From Aneurinibacillus tyrosinisolvens (lineage in GTDB: Bacteria; Bacillota; Bacilli; Aneurinibacillales; Aneurinibacillaceae): a stretch of 64,000 nucleotides of DNA. The notes under the pieces are model-generated. The model saw only the letters and a list, made by a program, of their open reading frames with translations. It did no database searches and was not told where the DNA came from. Below, in pieces: positions 9,650-19,500 of the stretch (the stretch's first letter is position 1; each line of letters begins with the position of its first letter). Location: NCBI RefSeq assembly GCF_001015055.1, contig NZ_BBWZ01000004.1:124001-188000 (forward strand). Direction: 5' to 3'. The position numbers were made by a program, and so were the translations under genes.

Positions 9650-9685
9650 CTCGTTTAAATTATTCGAAAAAAAACGAGATTTTTT
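9650..9685 (+). terminator. Second hairpin with T-run upstream of modB
   Basis: Arms CTCGTTT (9650-9656) and AAACGAG (9672-9678) are followed by a run of six T. It lies in the 323-bp gap (9461-9783) between the chemoreceptor and the molybdate genes. A TATAAT box at 9730-9735 lies downstream of it and could be the -10 of the transporter promoter, so the hairpin may simply be a backup terminator. The rest of the gap is AT-rich with no other gene seen. Confidence 0.5.
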
Positions 9686-9783
9686 AACAAATTGTACAAT
9701 CAATTGTATTCAAAACAAAAATTTATAACTATAATAAGAAATTGTAAATTAGTTTAAACCGAATAAGGAGGGTGGTATGTTTA

Positions 9784-10587
9784 ATGTTTAAATGGAGGCA
9801 ATTTGGACGGATTTTGCTGTTTATATTGATTTTTGGCATTGTCTCTTATTTATTCTTGCCATTGTTTTCTGTATTTGTGAGCAAAAGTCCATCTTTACTG
9901 TTTGAGAAATTAAACAGTGATATTACATATAGTGCGCTGCTGTTAAGTTTGCAAACGACAGGTATTTCCTTGGTCATTATTATTCTATTTGGAACCCCGC
10001 TGGCCTATTGGTTAGCTAAAAGTGATTTTGTTGGCAAAGAATGGTTGGAAGTCGCTTTGAAAATGCCAATTGTTGCTCCAACGGCAGTCGTTGGGGTCGG
10101 GTTGCTGTTGGTGTTTGGGCAGCGGGGAATGTTAGGGAATATGCTGTCCTTTTTGGGGATTGAGATTCCTTTTACCTGGATTGCTGTGGTATTCGCTCAA
10201 GTATTTATGGCCACCCCATTTTTCGTGACAACAGCAAGACAAGCTTTTGAGGCAGTAGATAATCAGTTACTTGCTGTGTCACGGACATTAGGTGTAACGC
10301 CCTGGCATACGTTCTGGCGGGTGACCATTCCATTAGCACTACCTGGATTGTTATCGGGGGTAGCGCTTAGCTGGGCGCTAGCCTTAGGCGAATTTGGGGC
10401 AACAATGATGTTTGCAGGAAACTTACCGGGCAAGACGCAAACACTACCGCTAGCGATTTATACAGCGATGGAATCAGATGCTGACGTAGCGGTGGCCATA
10501 TCCGCTTTGCTCTTAACCGTATCGTTTTTACTGCTTTTGCTGGTTAGTTTCATAGATAAAATAATGCATAAAACAATATCCAGATAG
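9784..10587 (+). CDS. modB: Molybdate-type ABC transporter permease
   Basis: The product has 267 residues from the ATG at 9784; the GTG at 9772 abuts the AAGGAGG site and is too close to be used. It has about six membrane helices and the EAA loop typical of importer permeases (SRTLGVTPWHTFWRVTIPLA), plus the GEFGATMMFAGN segment characteristic of ModB/CysT-like permeases. It moves an oxyanion (molybdate or tungstate most likely) across the membrane together with the ATPase/binding-protein fusion that starts 16 bp downstream. The operon contains no separate modA gene, because the binding protein is fused to the ATPase. Confidence 0.88.
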   Translation: MFKWRQFGRILLFILIFGIVSYLFLPLFSVFVSKSPSLLFEKLNSDITYSALLLSLQTTGISLVIIILFGTPLAYWLAKSDFVGKEWLEVALKMPIVAPTAVVGVGLLLVFGQRGMLGNMLSFLGIEIPFTWIAVVFAQVFMATPFFVTTARQAFEAVDNQLLAVSRTLGVTPWHTFWRVTIPLALPGLLSGVALSWALALGEFGATMMFAGNLPGKTQTLPLAIYTAMESDADVAVAISALLLTVSFLLLLLVSFIDKIMHKTISR

Positions 10588-10603
10588 GAGAGGAGGGCTC
10601 CCA

Positions 10604-11044
10604 TTGTTAACCTTTCAACTGAAAAAGCAATTGCGAGACTTTACAGTCGATGTTTCCCAACAAATTGGAGCAGAAACGCTCGTTTTGATTGGTCACTCTG
10701 GTTGTGGAAAAAGCACTACACTAAAAATGCTAGCAGGTCTTATCAAGCCGGATGATGGGAGCATTGAATTAGGGAAGCGATTCCTCTGGAACAATGAGCA
10801 AGGAACTGATATTCCCCCAGAAGAAAGGAATATCGGATTTCTATTTCAAAACTATGCTTTATTCCCCCATTTAACGGTTGCCGAAAATATTGCTTACGGA
10901 ATTATGCATCTGAGCCCAGGGGAGAGGTCTGCCCGTATAGAGGAAGCAATTGTCTTGTTGGGTATACAGGCTTTAACCCAATCAAAGCCGGCGATGCTTT
11001 CCGGGGGAGAACAGCAGCGTGTGGCATTGGCTCGGGCCTGGTGA
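10604..11044 (+). CDS. modC: ATPase of molybdate-type ABC transporter, N-terminal part (frameshifted modC-modA)
   Basis: Begins with TTG behind GAGAGGAGG. This 146-residue part has the Walker A motif GHSGCGKST, the Q-loop FLFQNYALFPHL and the signature LSGGEQQRVALARA, then stops. The expected continuation (ALVTRPKLLLLDEP) resumes at 11041 in another frame. Restoring one C in the CC pair of GGGCCTGG near 11034-11041 would join both parts into a single protein of about 621 residues. The lesion is a one-base deletion in a short C-run, so it is either a real inactivating mutation or a sequence error; the intact downstream half favours error or a very recent event. Read together with the next entry as one gene. 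Confidence 0.85.
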   Translation: MLTFQLKKQLRDFTVDVSQQIGAETLVLIGHSGCGKSTTLKMLAGLIKPDDGSIELGKRFLWNNEQGTDIPPEERNIGFLFQNYALFPHLTVAENIAYGIMHLSPGERSARIEEAIVLLGIQALTQSKPAMLSGGEQQRVALARAW

Positions 11045-12468
11045 CTCGCCCCAAACTTTTATTGTTGGATGAACCCCTTTCTGCCTTGGACGTATCTACC
11101 CGTTCTTATGTAAGGGCGGAACTTAAAGAATTACTCCATAAACTGGCCATTCCTACCATTATTGTTACCCATGATTATGAGGATGCCCGCGTACTGGCGG
11201 ATCGCGTAGCTGTTATGGACCGTGGTTTGATTATTCAATCGGGCACACCTAAGGAAATTGCACAGTATCCGGCAAATGACTTTGTTGCTGAGTTTACAGG
11301 AACCAATCTTACTCCAATTCCAGGGGATAGGCAGGAAGGGACCTTTGCAGTTGCCTTTGACCCGTGGAAAGTGGAAGTTGGTTACGAACCAAGGGCTGTA
11401 CAATATGAATGGCAGGGGAAAATTCGGGATATGGCCTGGATGGGGGGATTTGTTCGAATCCAACTGGATACTTTAGTTCATTTTTACGCGGATGTTCCCG
11501 TTGAAACAGTTGAAAAGGAAGGATTTAAAGTAGGTGACCACGTTTATGCCCGGATTGCTTCCGAAGATGTTCGTTTGGTAACTGTATCCGCTCCTTTTCA
11601 GAGAATCCAAGCCGATCAGGCATTAGAGATAGGAACCAGCAAAGCATCCAGTAAAACGTCTGGAAAGGGATGGAAATGGGTGATTTCGGCTGTTATGTTC
11701 CTTGGGATTGCGGCCATCGCAGTAGGAGGGCTTACTTCAAAACCTACCCATTCAGTGGCGCGTGTATCTATGTTTGCCCTGGTAGCAGCTAATGCCACGG
11801 ATCCCTTTTCCGATTTGACGAAAGAGTTTGAAACGAGTCACCCGGGTGTCAATCTGGAGTCTACATTTGCCGGCACACAAGTCCTGCGGACTCAACTGGA
11901 GCAGGGAGCGAAAGCCGATCTCTTTTTATCCGCCGACTTGAAGCATATTAAAGCTGTCGAAAAAGAAGGTCTCATTGAGAAATTTAAAGAGGTATCGAAA
12001 AATCATGAAGTGATCGCCATTCCAAAAAGCAATTCTGCTGGCATTCATTCCCTTGAAGACCTTGGCCAAAAACCGGTTAAGCTGGTCATCGGTATTGATA
12101 GTGTACCTATTGGTAGATATACACGGCAAATATTTGAAAAGGCAAATGTGACTTATGGGAGTGATTTTTCCAAACAAGTCATGTCCCATGTTGTTTCTCT
12201 TGAATCAAGTACCAAGGCGGTTTTGCAAAAGGTTACATTGGGTGAAGCAGAAGCAGGGGTAGTTTACCGAACGGATGTAACACCTGAATTTGAGAAAAGG
12301 GTGGATATCATTGAGATTCCGAAAGAATTAAATGTCATGTCTACTAATTATATTGCGGTGGTTAAAAAATCTCCGAACCCAGAATTGTCTCGGCAATTTC
12401 TGGAGCTCATCCTATCTGATAAGGGTCAAGGGGCTTTTTTGAAATATGGGTATGATCCATTAAAGTAA
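11041..12468 (+). CDS. ABC ATPase C-half fused through a membrane helix to a ModA-like binding protein
   Basis: This 475-residue open frame continues the ATPase with Walker B LLLLDEPLSALD and the H-loop IIVTHDYED. It then has a TOBE-like beta domain (about 100-185, with MAWMGGFVRIQL and VYARIASEDVRLV) and a basic stretch. A single hydrophobic helix (about residues 214-233, WVISAVMFLGIAAIAVGG) follows. The rest, about 240 residues, is a periplasmic-type molybdate-binding protein (SDLTKEFETSHPGV, GAKADLFLSAD, GEAEAGVVYRTDV). With the ATPase inside, one membrane helix places the binding domain outside, so the topology is sensible. There is no stop or start between the domains, so the fusion is directly visible. 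The usual arrangement is three separate proteins. The first part of the ATPase is in the preceding entry because of a frameshift. Confidence 0.88.
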   Translation: MTRPKLLLLDEPLSALDVSTRSYVRAELKELLHKLAIPTIIVTHDYEDARVLADRVAVMDRGLIIQSGTPKEIAQYPANDFVAEFTGTNLTPIPGDRQEGTFAVAFDPWKVEVGYEPRAVQYEWQGKIRDMAWMGGFVRIQLDTLVHFYADVPVETVEKEGFKVGDHVYARIASEDVRLVTVSAPFQRIQADQALEIGTSKASSKTSGKGWKWVISAVMFLGIAAIAVGGLTSKPTHSVARVSMFALVAANATDPFSDLTKEFETSHPGVNLESTFAGTQVLRTQLEQGAKADLFLSADLKHIKAVEKEGLIEKFKEVSKNHEVIAIPKSNSAGIHSLEDLGQKPVKLVIGIDSVPIGRYTRQIFEKANVTYGSDFSKQVMSHVVSLESSTKAVLQKVTLGEAEAGVVYRTDVTPEFEKRVDIIEIPKELNVMSTNYIAVVKKSPNPELSRQFLELILSDKGQGAFLKYGYDPLK

Positions 12469-12537
12469 ATTGGAAAAGGTGATAGTTGCTGCCACTAGGA
12501 AACTTTTTTCTGAACCTATCACCTACACGTGTTGCCG

Positions 12538-12717
12538 ATGGTTAAAAAACACTGTAACTACTTAGCTTACTGCCAGACAACACAAATAGAGGTTCCCGGA
12601 ATAAACGGCGAAGTTCTACTTCTCCGCGTTTTAATATACGCTGGTAGCTCGCTTTCCATTTTTGCAGGCGCTCGGCGTAAGGCGGGCCTGTCTTTTCGGT
12701 TTCTTGTGCATATAGCA
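12538..12717 (-). pseudogene. Possible decayed gene fragment
   Basis: The reverse strand reads as about 55 residues of normal-looking, charged protein sequence (for example YAERLQKWKASYQRIL and KRGEVELRRLFREP) without its own start or ribosome site, ending at TAA. Its charge pattern is that of real coding sequence, and its composition differs from the AT-rich flanks. It could be a remnant of a transposase or another lost gene; I cannot name the family. Confidence 0.3.
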
Positions 12718-12884
12718 TCTAGCAGCGACCTGCTTTTAAATAAAAAACCAGTAATTATAAAATATTATAAATACAATAAATATATTGAAAAATGATAAGG
12801 GATACATTAATATAAAAACAAACTTTACTGGCGGTCTCTGAGGATATCTCCTTAAAAAGAGTTTCTCGAATGTAGTAGACGAAT

Positions 12885-12980
12885 AACCAGTCCGTTTCTT
12901 TTCCTTCTAAGAGCAATGGAAGTCAAATGTTATTGATTTGACCCTTTTTGTAGGAGAAGTAAAAATGGACTGGTTTTTTT
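12885..12980 (+). promoter_or_regulatory. Nested hairpins resembling an attenuator before the 13035 gene
   Basis: Outer arms AACCAGTCC (12885-12893) and GGACTGGTT (12967-12975) are perfect complements, and the second is followed by five more T. Inside lies a separate hairpin, GTCAAAT (12922-12928) with ATTTGAC (12936-12942), followed by CCTTTTT. Two T-tailed hairpins, one nested in the other, 55 bp before a gene on the same strand could act as alternative RNA structures. They could also be only a terminator for the previous unit. No known riboswitch core was recognised. Confidence 0.45.
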
Positions 12981-13034
12981 ATTGAAAAAATCTTTTTGAT
13001 TATTGAAAGATGATTCACAGGGGAGGGGAAGGTC

Positions 13035-14027
13035 ATGAAAACGGGGAAAGAGTCGAAGAACAGCGCGGAAACAGAAAATACGGTGCCAAAAATGGCTGTG
13101 CGTGCCTTTATGGAGCACCTCATTGACTACGCGGGATTGTTCCCGCCTGCAAGCCTTTCGCTAGAGGCCGCAATTCGCAACTATGCTGCGTACCGGGCCG
13201 ATAAAGACGCCTGGATGCTGGGGCGTTTCATTATACCCGCGTCACGATTAGATGAGCTTGACCCGTATGTGCCGCTATTTTCAAACGAGATGGCGCTAAA
13301 CATTTCGGTTCTCGGCAGCAAGAATGACAATGCGGCAGATTGCCTCAAGGGGCTGCAGGCCGACCTTGCACAAATTACAGCCTTTCGTGAGCGACATGGA
13401 GATGCCGTGGAGATAGGAGTGCTCGAAATGCCGTTGCCACCGATTCCACCTATGCGCGAGTTAGTAAAAACTATCGCATTAGAAACATCTAAGCACAGTC
13501 TGAATATCTTCTGCGAGGCAACAGTGCCAGTAAACACGGACTGGCAGCGCTATGGACTTGCAACGCTTGATGCAATCGCCGCCCACAATGCTTCGGGTGG
13601 AGAGATACTCGGTTTTAAATTGCGCACCGGCGGCGTTACAGCTGATGCATTTCCAACACCTAAGCAGGTGGCTGCTATACTCCTGGGCTGCCGTGATCGC
13701 GGTATCACGATGAAGTTTACAGCCGGACTGCACCATCCCATTCGAATGTACCGTGATGAGGTAAATACATGGGTGCACGGCTTTGTCAATGTGTTTGCCG
13801 CGGAGATGCTAGCTTACGCCAATAACCTGGATATAGCGACGGTTACGGAAATCCTTGCTGACGAGGCACCAGCCCATTTTTCCTTTACCGCGAAGAGCTT
13901 GGCATGGCGTGAATGGACGGTCTCCATGTCTGAAATTACGCGGTTGCGTGAAGCGGCGTTATGTTCTTACGGCAGCTGCAGTTTTGATGAGCCTCGTGAC
14001 GATTTACGGTCATTACAAATTTTATAA
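13035..14027 (+). CDS. Conserved protein of unknown function paired with fumarylacetoacetase
   Basis: The 330-residue soluble product has no signal peptide. ATG at 13035 follows GGGAGGGGAAGG; the first ~20 residues are low complexity, and an ATG at 13092 begins the conserved part. Conserved-looking segments are [48 protein letters not shown] and [12 protein letters not shown]. The alternating pattern suggests an alpha/beta barrel enzyme. It is followed 19 bp later by the fumarylacetoacetase gene and shares its moderately high GC, so the two probably form one operon. From memory, similar proteins occur beside FAH in other phyla, but no activity is known to me. Other homogentisate pathway genes are absent here. 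Confidence 0.75.
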   Translation: MKTGKESKNSAETENTVPKMAVRAFMEHLIDYAGLFPPASLSLEAAIRNYAAYRADKDAWMLGRFIIPASRLDELDPYVPLFSNEMALNISVLGSKNDNAADCLKGLQADLAQITAFRERHGDAVEIGVLEMPLPPIPPMRELVKTIALETSKHSLNIFCEATVPVNTDWQRYGLATLDAIAAHNASGGEILGFKLRTGGVTADAFPTPKQVAAILLGCRDRGITMKFTAGLHHPIRMYRDEVNTWVHGFVNVFAAEMLAYANNLDIATVTEILADEAPAHFSFTAKSLAWREWTVSMSEITRLREAALCSYGSCSFDEPRDDLRSLQIL

Positions 14028-14046
14028 CATAATGGAGGTATTGATT

Positions 14047-15309
14047 ATGAAACGTTCATTTATCGAGGTGGGATCCGAATCCCACTTTCCTATTCAGAAT
14101 TTACCTTACGGAGTATTCCGTCCCCGGAGTGGCGGTACTCCGCGTATTGGTGTTGCCATCGGTGATTTTGTCTTGGATCTTGCAGTGGTAGATGATGCCG
14201 GGCACTTTAGCGGGACTGCTGTGGCCGGCAAGGGAGTATTCCACCAGTCTTCACTTAATGCGTTTATGGCCCTGGGGCGTACGATCTGGCGCGACGTACG
14301 GGCGCAAATCCAACACTTGCTAAGTGAGGATGAACCGACCCTTCGGGACATCACCACCCTTCGTAATGCTGCATTACTGCATCAAAGCGATGTGGAACTG
14401 CTTTTACCTGTGCAAATCGGTGACTACACCGACTTCTATGCCTCGAAAGAACACGCAACGAATGTGGGTATTATGTTCCGTGGCAAAGAAAACGCATTAA
14501 TGCCAAACTGGACACACTTACCCGTAGGTTACCACGGACGGGCCAGTTCGATTGTTCTTAGCGGTACTGACGTGCGTCGCCCCCAAGGACAGATGAAGCC
14601 AGCTGATGCCACTGCCCCCCTGTTCGGACCCTGCCGGCAACTCGACTTTGAGCTGGAGATGGGCTGGCTTATTGGCCCTGGGAACAAATTAGGGCAGCCG
14701 ATATCGGTCGAGCACGCTGAGGAACACATTTTCGGCCTTGTATTGGTCAACGACTGGAGTGCACGGGATATTCAAGCATGGGAGTATCAACCACTCGGCC
14801 CTTTTCTGGCTAAGAATTTCACTACCTCAATGTCACCTTGGGTAATACCGCTTGAAGCCTTAGAGCCCTTCCGCACAGACGGCCCGAAGCAGGACCCTGA
14901 ACCGCTGCCCTATTTACGTATGCCTGGCGCAGGTACGTTTGATATCCATTTAGAGGTATATTTGCAAGGGGAGGGAATGGAGATGGCACAGCGTATTTCT
15001 GCTAGTAACTTTCGCTATCTATACTGGAGCATGGCTCAGCAGATTGCCCATCATACCGTGGGGGGCTGTAACCTGCGGCCGGGTGACCTGCTTGCTTCAG
15101 GAACGATCAGTGGATCGGAGAAAGAGACACGAGGCAGCCTAATGGAGTTAGCTTGGCGTGGAGCCGAACCGCTTCACTTGGAGAATGGAGAACAGCGGGT
15201 ATGGTTAGAGGATGGTGATCAAGTAACAATGACAGGCTGGTGCCAGGGAGAAGGGTACCGGATCGGATTTGGGGAAGTAACAGGACGAGTCCTTCCAGCA
15301 TTTGAATGA
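14047..15309 (+). CDS. fahA: Fumarylacetoacetase
   Basis: The product has 420 residues, the usual size for this enzyme. I chose the ATG at 14047, eight bases after AATGGAGGT; the longer open frame upstream overlaps the previous gene. It hydrolyses 4-fumarylacetoacetate to fumarate and acetoacetate, the last step of tyrosine/homogentisate degradation. FAH-family features are an N-terminal SH3-like domain and the metal-site catalytic region, with [40 protein letters not shown]-like acidic ligands, [16 protein letters not shown], and [13 protein letters not shown] near the end. Neither homogentisate dioxygenase nor HPPD is in the window, so the pathway must be completed elsewhere, or the enzyme acts on a related acylpyruvate. 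Confidence 0.93.
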   Translation: MKRSFIEVGSESHFPIQNLPYGVFRPRSGGTPRIGVAIGDFVLDLAVVDDAGHFSGTAVAGKGVFHQSSLNAFMALGRTIWRDVRAQIQHLLSEDEPTLRDITTLRNAALLHQSDVELLLPVQIGDYTDFYASKEHATNVGIMFRGKENALMPNWTHLPVGYHGRASSIVLSGTDVRRPQGQMKPADATAPLFGPCRQLDFELEMGWLIGPGNKLGQPISVEHAEEHIFGLVLVNDWSARDIQAWEYQPLGPFLAKNFTTSMSPWVIPLEALEPFRTDGPKQDPEPLPYLRMPGAGTFDIHLEVYLQGEGMEMAQRISASNFRYLYWSMAQQIAHHTVGGCNLRPGDLLASGTISGSEKETRGSLMELAWRGAEPLHLENGEQRVWLEDGDQVTMTGWCQGEGYRIGFGEVTGRVLPAFE

Positions 15310-15686
15310 ACAGAAAGTGATTTTAAATAAAAGGTAAAAGGGCAAATTCGTTTGTCCTTACCTTATACAAATGTAATCGTTTTATTTACGATCGAGTGCG
15401 AGAACGCCCCTTCTTTTAATGAGGGGCATACCACCCCCAGCCTGAACGCCTTCGACCGAACCGGATGCCTTGTCGATTTTGATGCCTTTCTGCCCTTGCA
15501 CGATCAGGAAATCGAACGATTACATCCGCTACCCAAACCCCAACTATACAGTATGGGCGTATAGCTCTAGATAATAAATCTCCGCATACTTGCGGTTAGG
15601 TAATTATTATAAAAATTAGGCCTCCTTGGATACCAACAGTCCATAAGGTAAAATAAAGATAAAATCATGGATAGGGAGGTTCAAGT
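15310..15686. other. Intergenic region, 377 bp
   Basis: Contains a hairpin just after fahA (about 15330-15364, GGTAAAAGGGCAAA pairing with TTTGTCCTTACC) that may terminate it. A short open frame at 15352-15564 has no ribosome site and starts inside the hairpin, so I do not call it. The ribosome site for the next gene is AGGGAGG at 15674-15680. Confidence 0.5.
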
Positions 15687-15953
15687 ATGCAATGGGAAAA
15701 GGTTCAGGAAATTTATCCAAACCAATTCGTCTTACTTCAATGCCTAAAATCGCATGTTGAAGCGGATAAGAAATATGTAGAAGAGGTAGCAATTGTTCGT
15801 CCGCTGGAGGATGAACGGGAAGCGACAAAGGAATTATTGAGAGCAAAAGGAGACCGTTTTGTTTATCATACATCGAAGCCTTCTATCATAATGGAGATTA
15901 TTCGTAAACCGAATATCAGGGGGAAGACTCCGAATGAAAATGGAGTACATTGA
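15687..15953 (+). CDS. Small conserved hypothetical protein
   Basis: The 88-residue soluble, charged product has ATG at 15687 and a good AGGGAGG site. It contains YPNQFVLLQCLKSHVEADKK and VYHTSKPSIIMEIIRKPN. It overlaps the next gene by 20 bp, so the two are translationally coupled. From memory, such a pair (a short alpha/beta protein plus a retropepsin-like protein) recurs in Firmicutes and may behave like a two-component module, but no function is known to me. Confidence 0.75.
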   Translation: MQWEKVQEIYPNQFVLLQCLKSHVEADKKYVEEVAIVRPLEDEREATKELLRAKGDRFVYHTSKPSIIMEIIRKPNIRGKTPNENGVH

Positions 15954-16323
15954 TGGTTTGCTGCATGTGTCTTTTATTATTACATATCAAGAGAAGACGA
16001 TAGCACTTGAGCATGTAATTATAGACACAGGAGCTGCCCGTACAATTATTTCCGCTGATGCTGTATTTGACCTGGGAATTTTTGCTGCGGCAGATGATGA
16101 GATTAATGTTATGTACGGGATCGGTGGAGAAGATTACTCATTCCGCAAAGTTGTAGATGAAATTGAGTTTGCACCATTTAAGATTAGTGACTTTCCTATT
16201 GATTTCGGTGATTTAGATGAAGCATTCGGAATCAACGGTATCATTGGACTGGATGTTTTGTTAGCAGGGAAATTTGTCATTGATTTAGAGAATATGGTCA
16301 TTCATCAAAAGGATAAGGAATAA
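15934..16323 (+). CDS. Retropepsin-like aspartic protease domain protein
   Basis: The product has 129 residues. It carries the aspartic protease active-site motif VIIDTGAARTIIS and a second conserved hydrophobic segment, INGIIGLDVLLAGKFVID, the hallmark of single-domain, gag-type aspartyl proteases that work as dimers. There is no signal peptide, so it is cytosolic. The start ATG (15934, or 15940 two codons later) lies inside the previous gene. It is the second gene of a two-gene operon with a strong terminator at 16331. The target is unknown. Confidence 0.8.
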   Translation: MKMEYIDGLLHVSFIITYQEKTIALEHVIIDTGAARTIISADAVFDLGIFAAADDEINVMYGIGGEDYSFRKVVDEIEFAPFKISDFPIDFGDLDEAFGINGIIGLDVLLAGKFVIDLENMVIHQKDKE

Positions 16324-16330
16324 TATAGTT

Positions 16331-16367
16331 TCCCCTTTTCTGGCATTTTGAGAAAAGGGGCTTTTTT
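16331..16367 (+). terminator. Intrinsic terminator
   Basis: CCCCTTTTCT (16332-16341) pairs with AGAAAAGGGG (16351-16360), followed by CTTTTTT. It ends the retropepsin operon. Confidence 0.9.
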
Positions 16368-16555
16368 AATAGTCTACTTATTTGATTTTTCGAAGTGTCT
16401 TAGTATGGTAAAATATTACTGATTAATAGGATGCTGCTTAGGAAACTCGGCTGAAATTATAAGTTGAGTTTTTAGGTATTTGTGTAATTCGGTTTCACTG
16501 TTCTAAGTTTTTCATGCGAAACTAAAGAAAACCGAAATAGAGGTGGGAGAGTAAA

Positions 16556-19500
16556 ATGAATAGCGTACAAAATCTTTTAAACTACTGGTACAACTTAGAG
16601 TTTTTCTCACCATTCTGGCCGGATGTAACAAAAGACACCATCCATGTAAACAGACAAAGTACGAGGTTAATATGGATAACAAACACTGATTCTAAATATA
16701 CATATGATGTTTATCTGGGTAAAATTAAGTCACAAGACTTGATTGTTAGATTGTTGGAGTCTATTAATGAGGAAGATAACGCTATAGAACAAGACATATC
16801 ATCGTCATGTGTTTGTGCTTTTAGAGTAGCGAGTGATGGAAGATATGTTGGAAATTCTTTTTCAATTTCTACCTTTGTGTGGGCAGTTGCTAAAATAATT
16901 GCAGAGAAAAACCTAAGGACGGACTTTAAAACGTCAGAAATTGACAAATTGAATAGCGAGATAAATGATATTTTAATCTCCATAAGCACCCCGCTTCAAC
17001 ATAAGGATTTGGAAAATATTTTTTCTATTGTTACGGGGAAAATATTCCTTAAGTTAAACGACAGTGCTTTCTGTGCTGTTATCAATCGGAAGTTTGCTAA
17101 AAAGGAAAATAACAAGAGAAAAGAAAGTAGTATAAATCAAGATGAGCAAGTTAATGAAGATAGTGACATTGATACCAGTACTGATATGATGTCAAGCTTC
17201 TATGTTTCTGATATTGATATGGTCAAGCGGAATATTCAAACCGGTGATAGAATCGTACAATATATAGAAGCTTTAAAAAAGCCGGCAGTCAATCGAACAG
17301 AAATCGATACGGATATCTGCCAAATGGAAAAATGGTTATCGCCTCAAAAATATCCTCTTGGTAAATGGCCTTCAGAGCATAGCCCTAGTCTGATGCAACA
17401 AATTGCTATCAATATAGCCATATCAGAAAATGGATATACAGGAGGTATTTTTTCGGTAAATGGACCGCCAGGAACTGGGAAAACCACTCTTTTAAAAGAG
17501 GTCATAGCTTCTAATGTGGTAGAAAGAGCATTACTGTTGAGCGAATACAAAAAACCGGACGAAGCTTTTAAGCGGTGTCAGTTTACGGCACCCGAAAATG
17601 AATATCTAAAAAGCTATTATCAACCCGATGCTAAACTCAATAAATTTGGGGTTATTGTTGCATCAAATAACAATTCAGCGGTTGAAAACATTTCTAAAGA
17701 GTTACCGATTGCCAAAGATGTGAAAAAGGCTAATACAAAACTTTTTAATATTGATGAAACCGACGAGACTTATTTTTCTGATATAGCTAAAACACTTACG
17801 GGCAATGCTGAAGAATGCTGGGGGCTTATCTCTGCCCGCCTTGGGAAAAAGTCGAATATTAATGAGTTAAAACAAGCCCTTTGGTTTAACAAAGAAGGTG
17901 TTAATTTACAGGAGTTGTATAAAGATGAGTTACCTGACTGGGAGCAAGCTAAGCAAGTTTTTAGAAATAAGCACGCTGAAGTAATAAAATACCGTAAGTT
18001 AATCGAAGAAGCAGTCGATAAGGTTAATAAACACAAACAAATTGTCCAGGAACGTCATGATGCTTTTGATAGAATGTCAGTTGCAAAAAGCAAGTTGGAG
18101 GAACAGCAAAATCTACTTGATGAACGAGTTAAGAAGCAAAATCGTTTACAGCAGAAACTGGATATAGCACAAGAAAACGTCGGCCTACTCCAAAGTAGGC
18201 TTCCATGGTTTAAAAGGTGGTTCTCATTTTGCTTCAAAAAAGATCCAATTATTGTGGAGATAAAAGAGGCGAAACAAGCATTGGATCAAGTGACAATTAA
18301 CCTCGCAAGGATTAACTCTGAAGTCGATAACTTGAAAACACGGCTAGAAGAAGTTAACGATAATTATGTAAGTACCCAAAGTTATTTTGCTGGCAAAGAA
18401 GAGCTATTTCTCAATTCTAATAAACAACTGGACAGCTATAAAACACAATTTGGAAAAAACTTTGCTGGCGAGGGATTCTGGACGGGGATTGAGAACAACC
18501 ACAACTCACAAATAGCCTGCCCGTGGACTGATAAAAAATATGACACACTTAGAGAAGAACTGTTTTATTATGCATTAATGTTACAAAAGGCATTTATCCT
18601 TAACTCAAAAAGCATAAAGCAAAATATGAATTGTCTGGTGAATATGTGGAGCAATAAGTTTTCGGAGCAGGATAAAGTGTTAGGATTCTCCCCCTTGCTT
18701 AATACACTATTCTTGGTTGTACCGGTAGTATCCACCACATTTGCATCAGTCTCAACATTTTTACAATACGTGGGCAAAAATGAATTAGGAACTTTAGTCA
18801 TTGATGAAGCAGGACAAGCTACTCCTCATTCTGCAATAGGAGCATTATGGCGCACTAACAAAGCACTTATTGTTGGAGATCCTTTGCAGGTAGAACCCGT
18901 TGTAACGATTCCTAAGGAGCTATCCAAGAGATTTGCCGAACAATTTAGAATAGAAGATTTATATAAGCCGCAGGAGCTTTCTGTTCAAGTGTTAGCTGAC
19001 ACTATAAATCCATACGGAGGATACCGAGAATATACAAAGGGGAGCATATGGCTTGGATGTCCGCTAGTGGTACATAGGAGATGCTTAGACCCTATGTTTT
19101 CGATCTCTAATGAAGTAGCATACAATAATCGAATGTTTAAAGAGTCTAAGGAAGCCGACGTTAATGCAGTACTTTTATTAAGTGAGTCTGTATGGATAGA
19201 CATAACTGGAAGAGAGCATGGGAACAAAGATCATTATGTACCAGAGCAAGGGGATAGGGTAATTGAATTGGTGCTAGAATCTTTTGCATTACAAAAGGGA
19301 TTTCCTGATATCTATATTATTAGCCCTTTTAAATCTGTCGCCAATAATATGAGGAGTATATTAAAGAAAACCCTCTACAAACATTGTAGAGACTATAATA
19401 AAGATGATATCGATAAGTGGGTAGATAAGTCTTGCGGGACTGTCCACACTTTTCAGGGAAAGGAAGCCAATGAGGTCATATTGATGCTTGGCTGTGATGA

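Larger units (their letters stand above)
12469..13034. other. Long intergenic region with decayed sequence and hairpins
   Basis: Over 560 bp without an intact gene. It holds a hairpin at about 12478-12525 (arms GGTGATAG and CTATCACC, long loop) that may terminate the transporter operon, a decayed minus-strand coding remnant (12538-12717), an AT-rich stretch, and the nested hairpins at 12885-12980. Confidence 0.6.

Noticed and set aside
9507-9728. 73-codon frame upstream of modB
   Set aside because: Overlaps two terminator hairpins, AT-driven composition, no ribosome site.
12529-12795. 88-codon plus-strand frame
   Set aside because: The minus strand of the same stretch reads as more normal protein; the plus frame appears to be its shadow.
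15352-15564. 70-codon frame after fahA
   Set aside because: No ribosome site; starts inside the fahA terminator-like hairpin.
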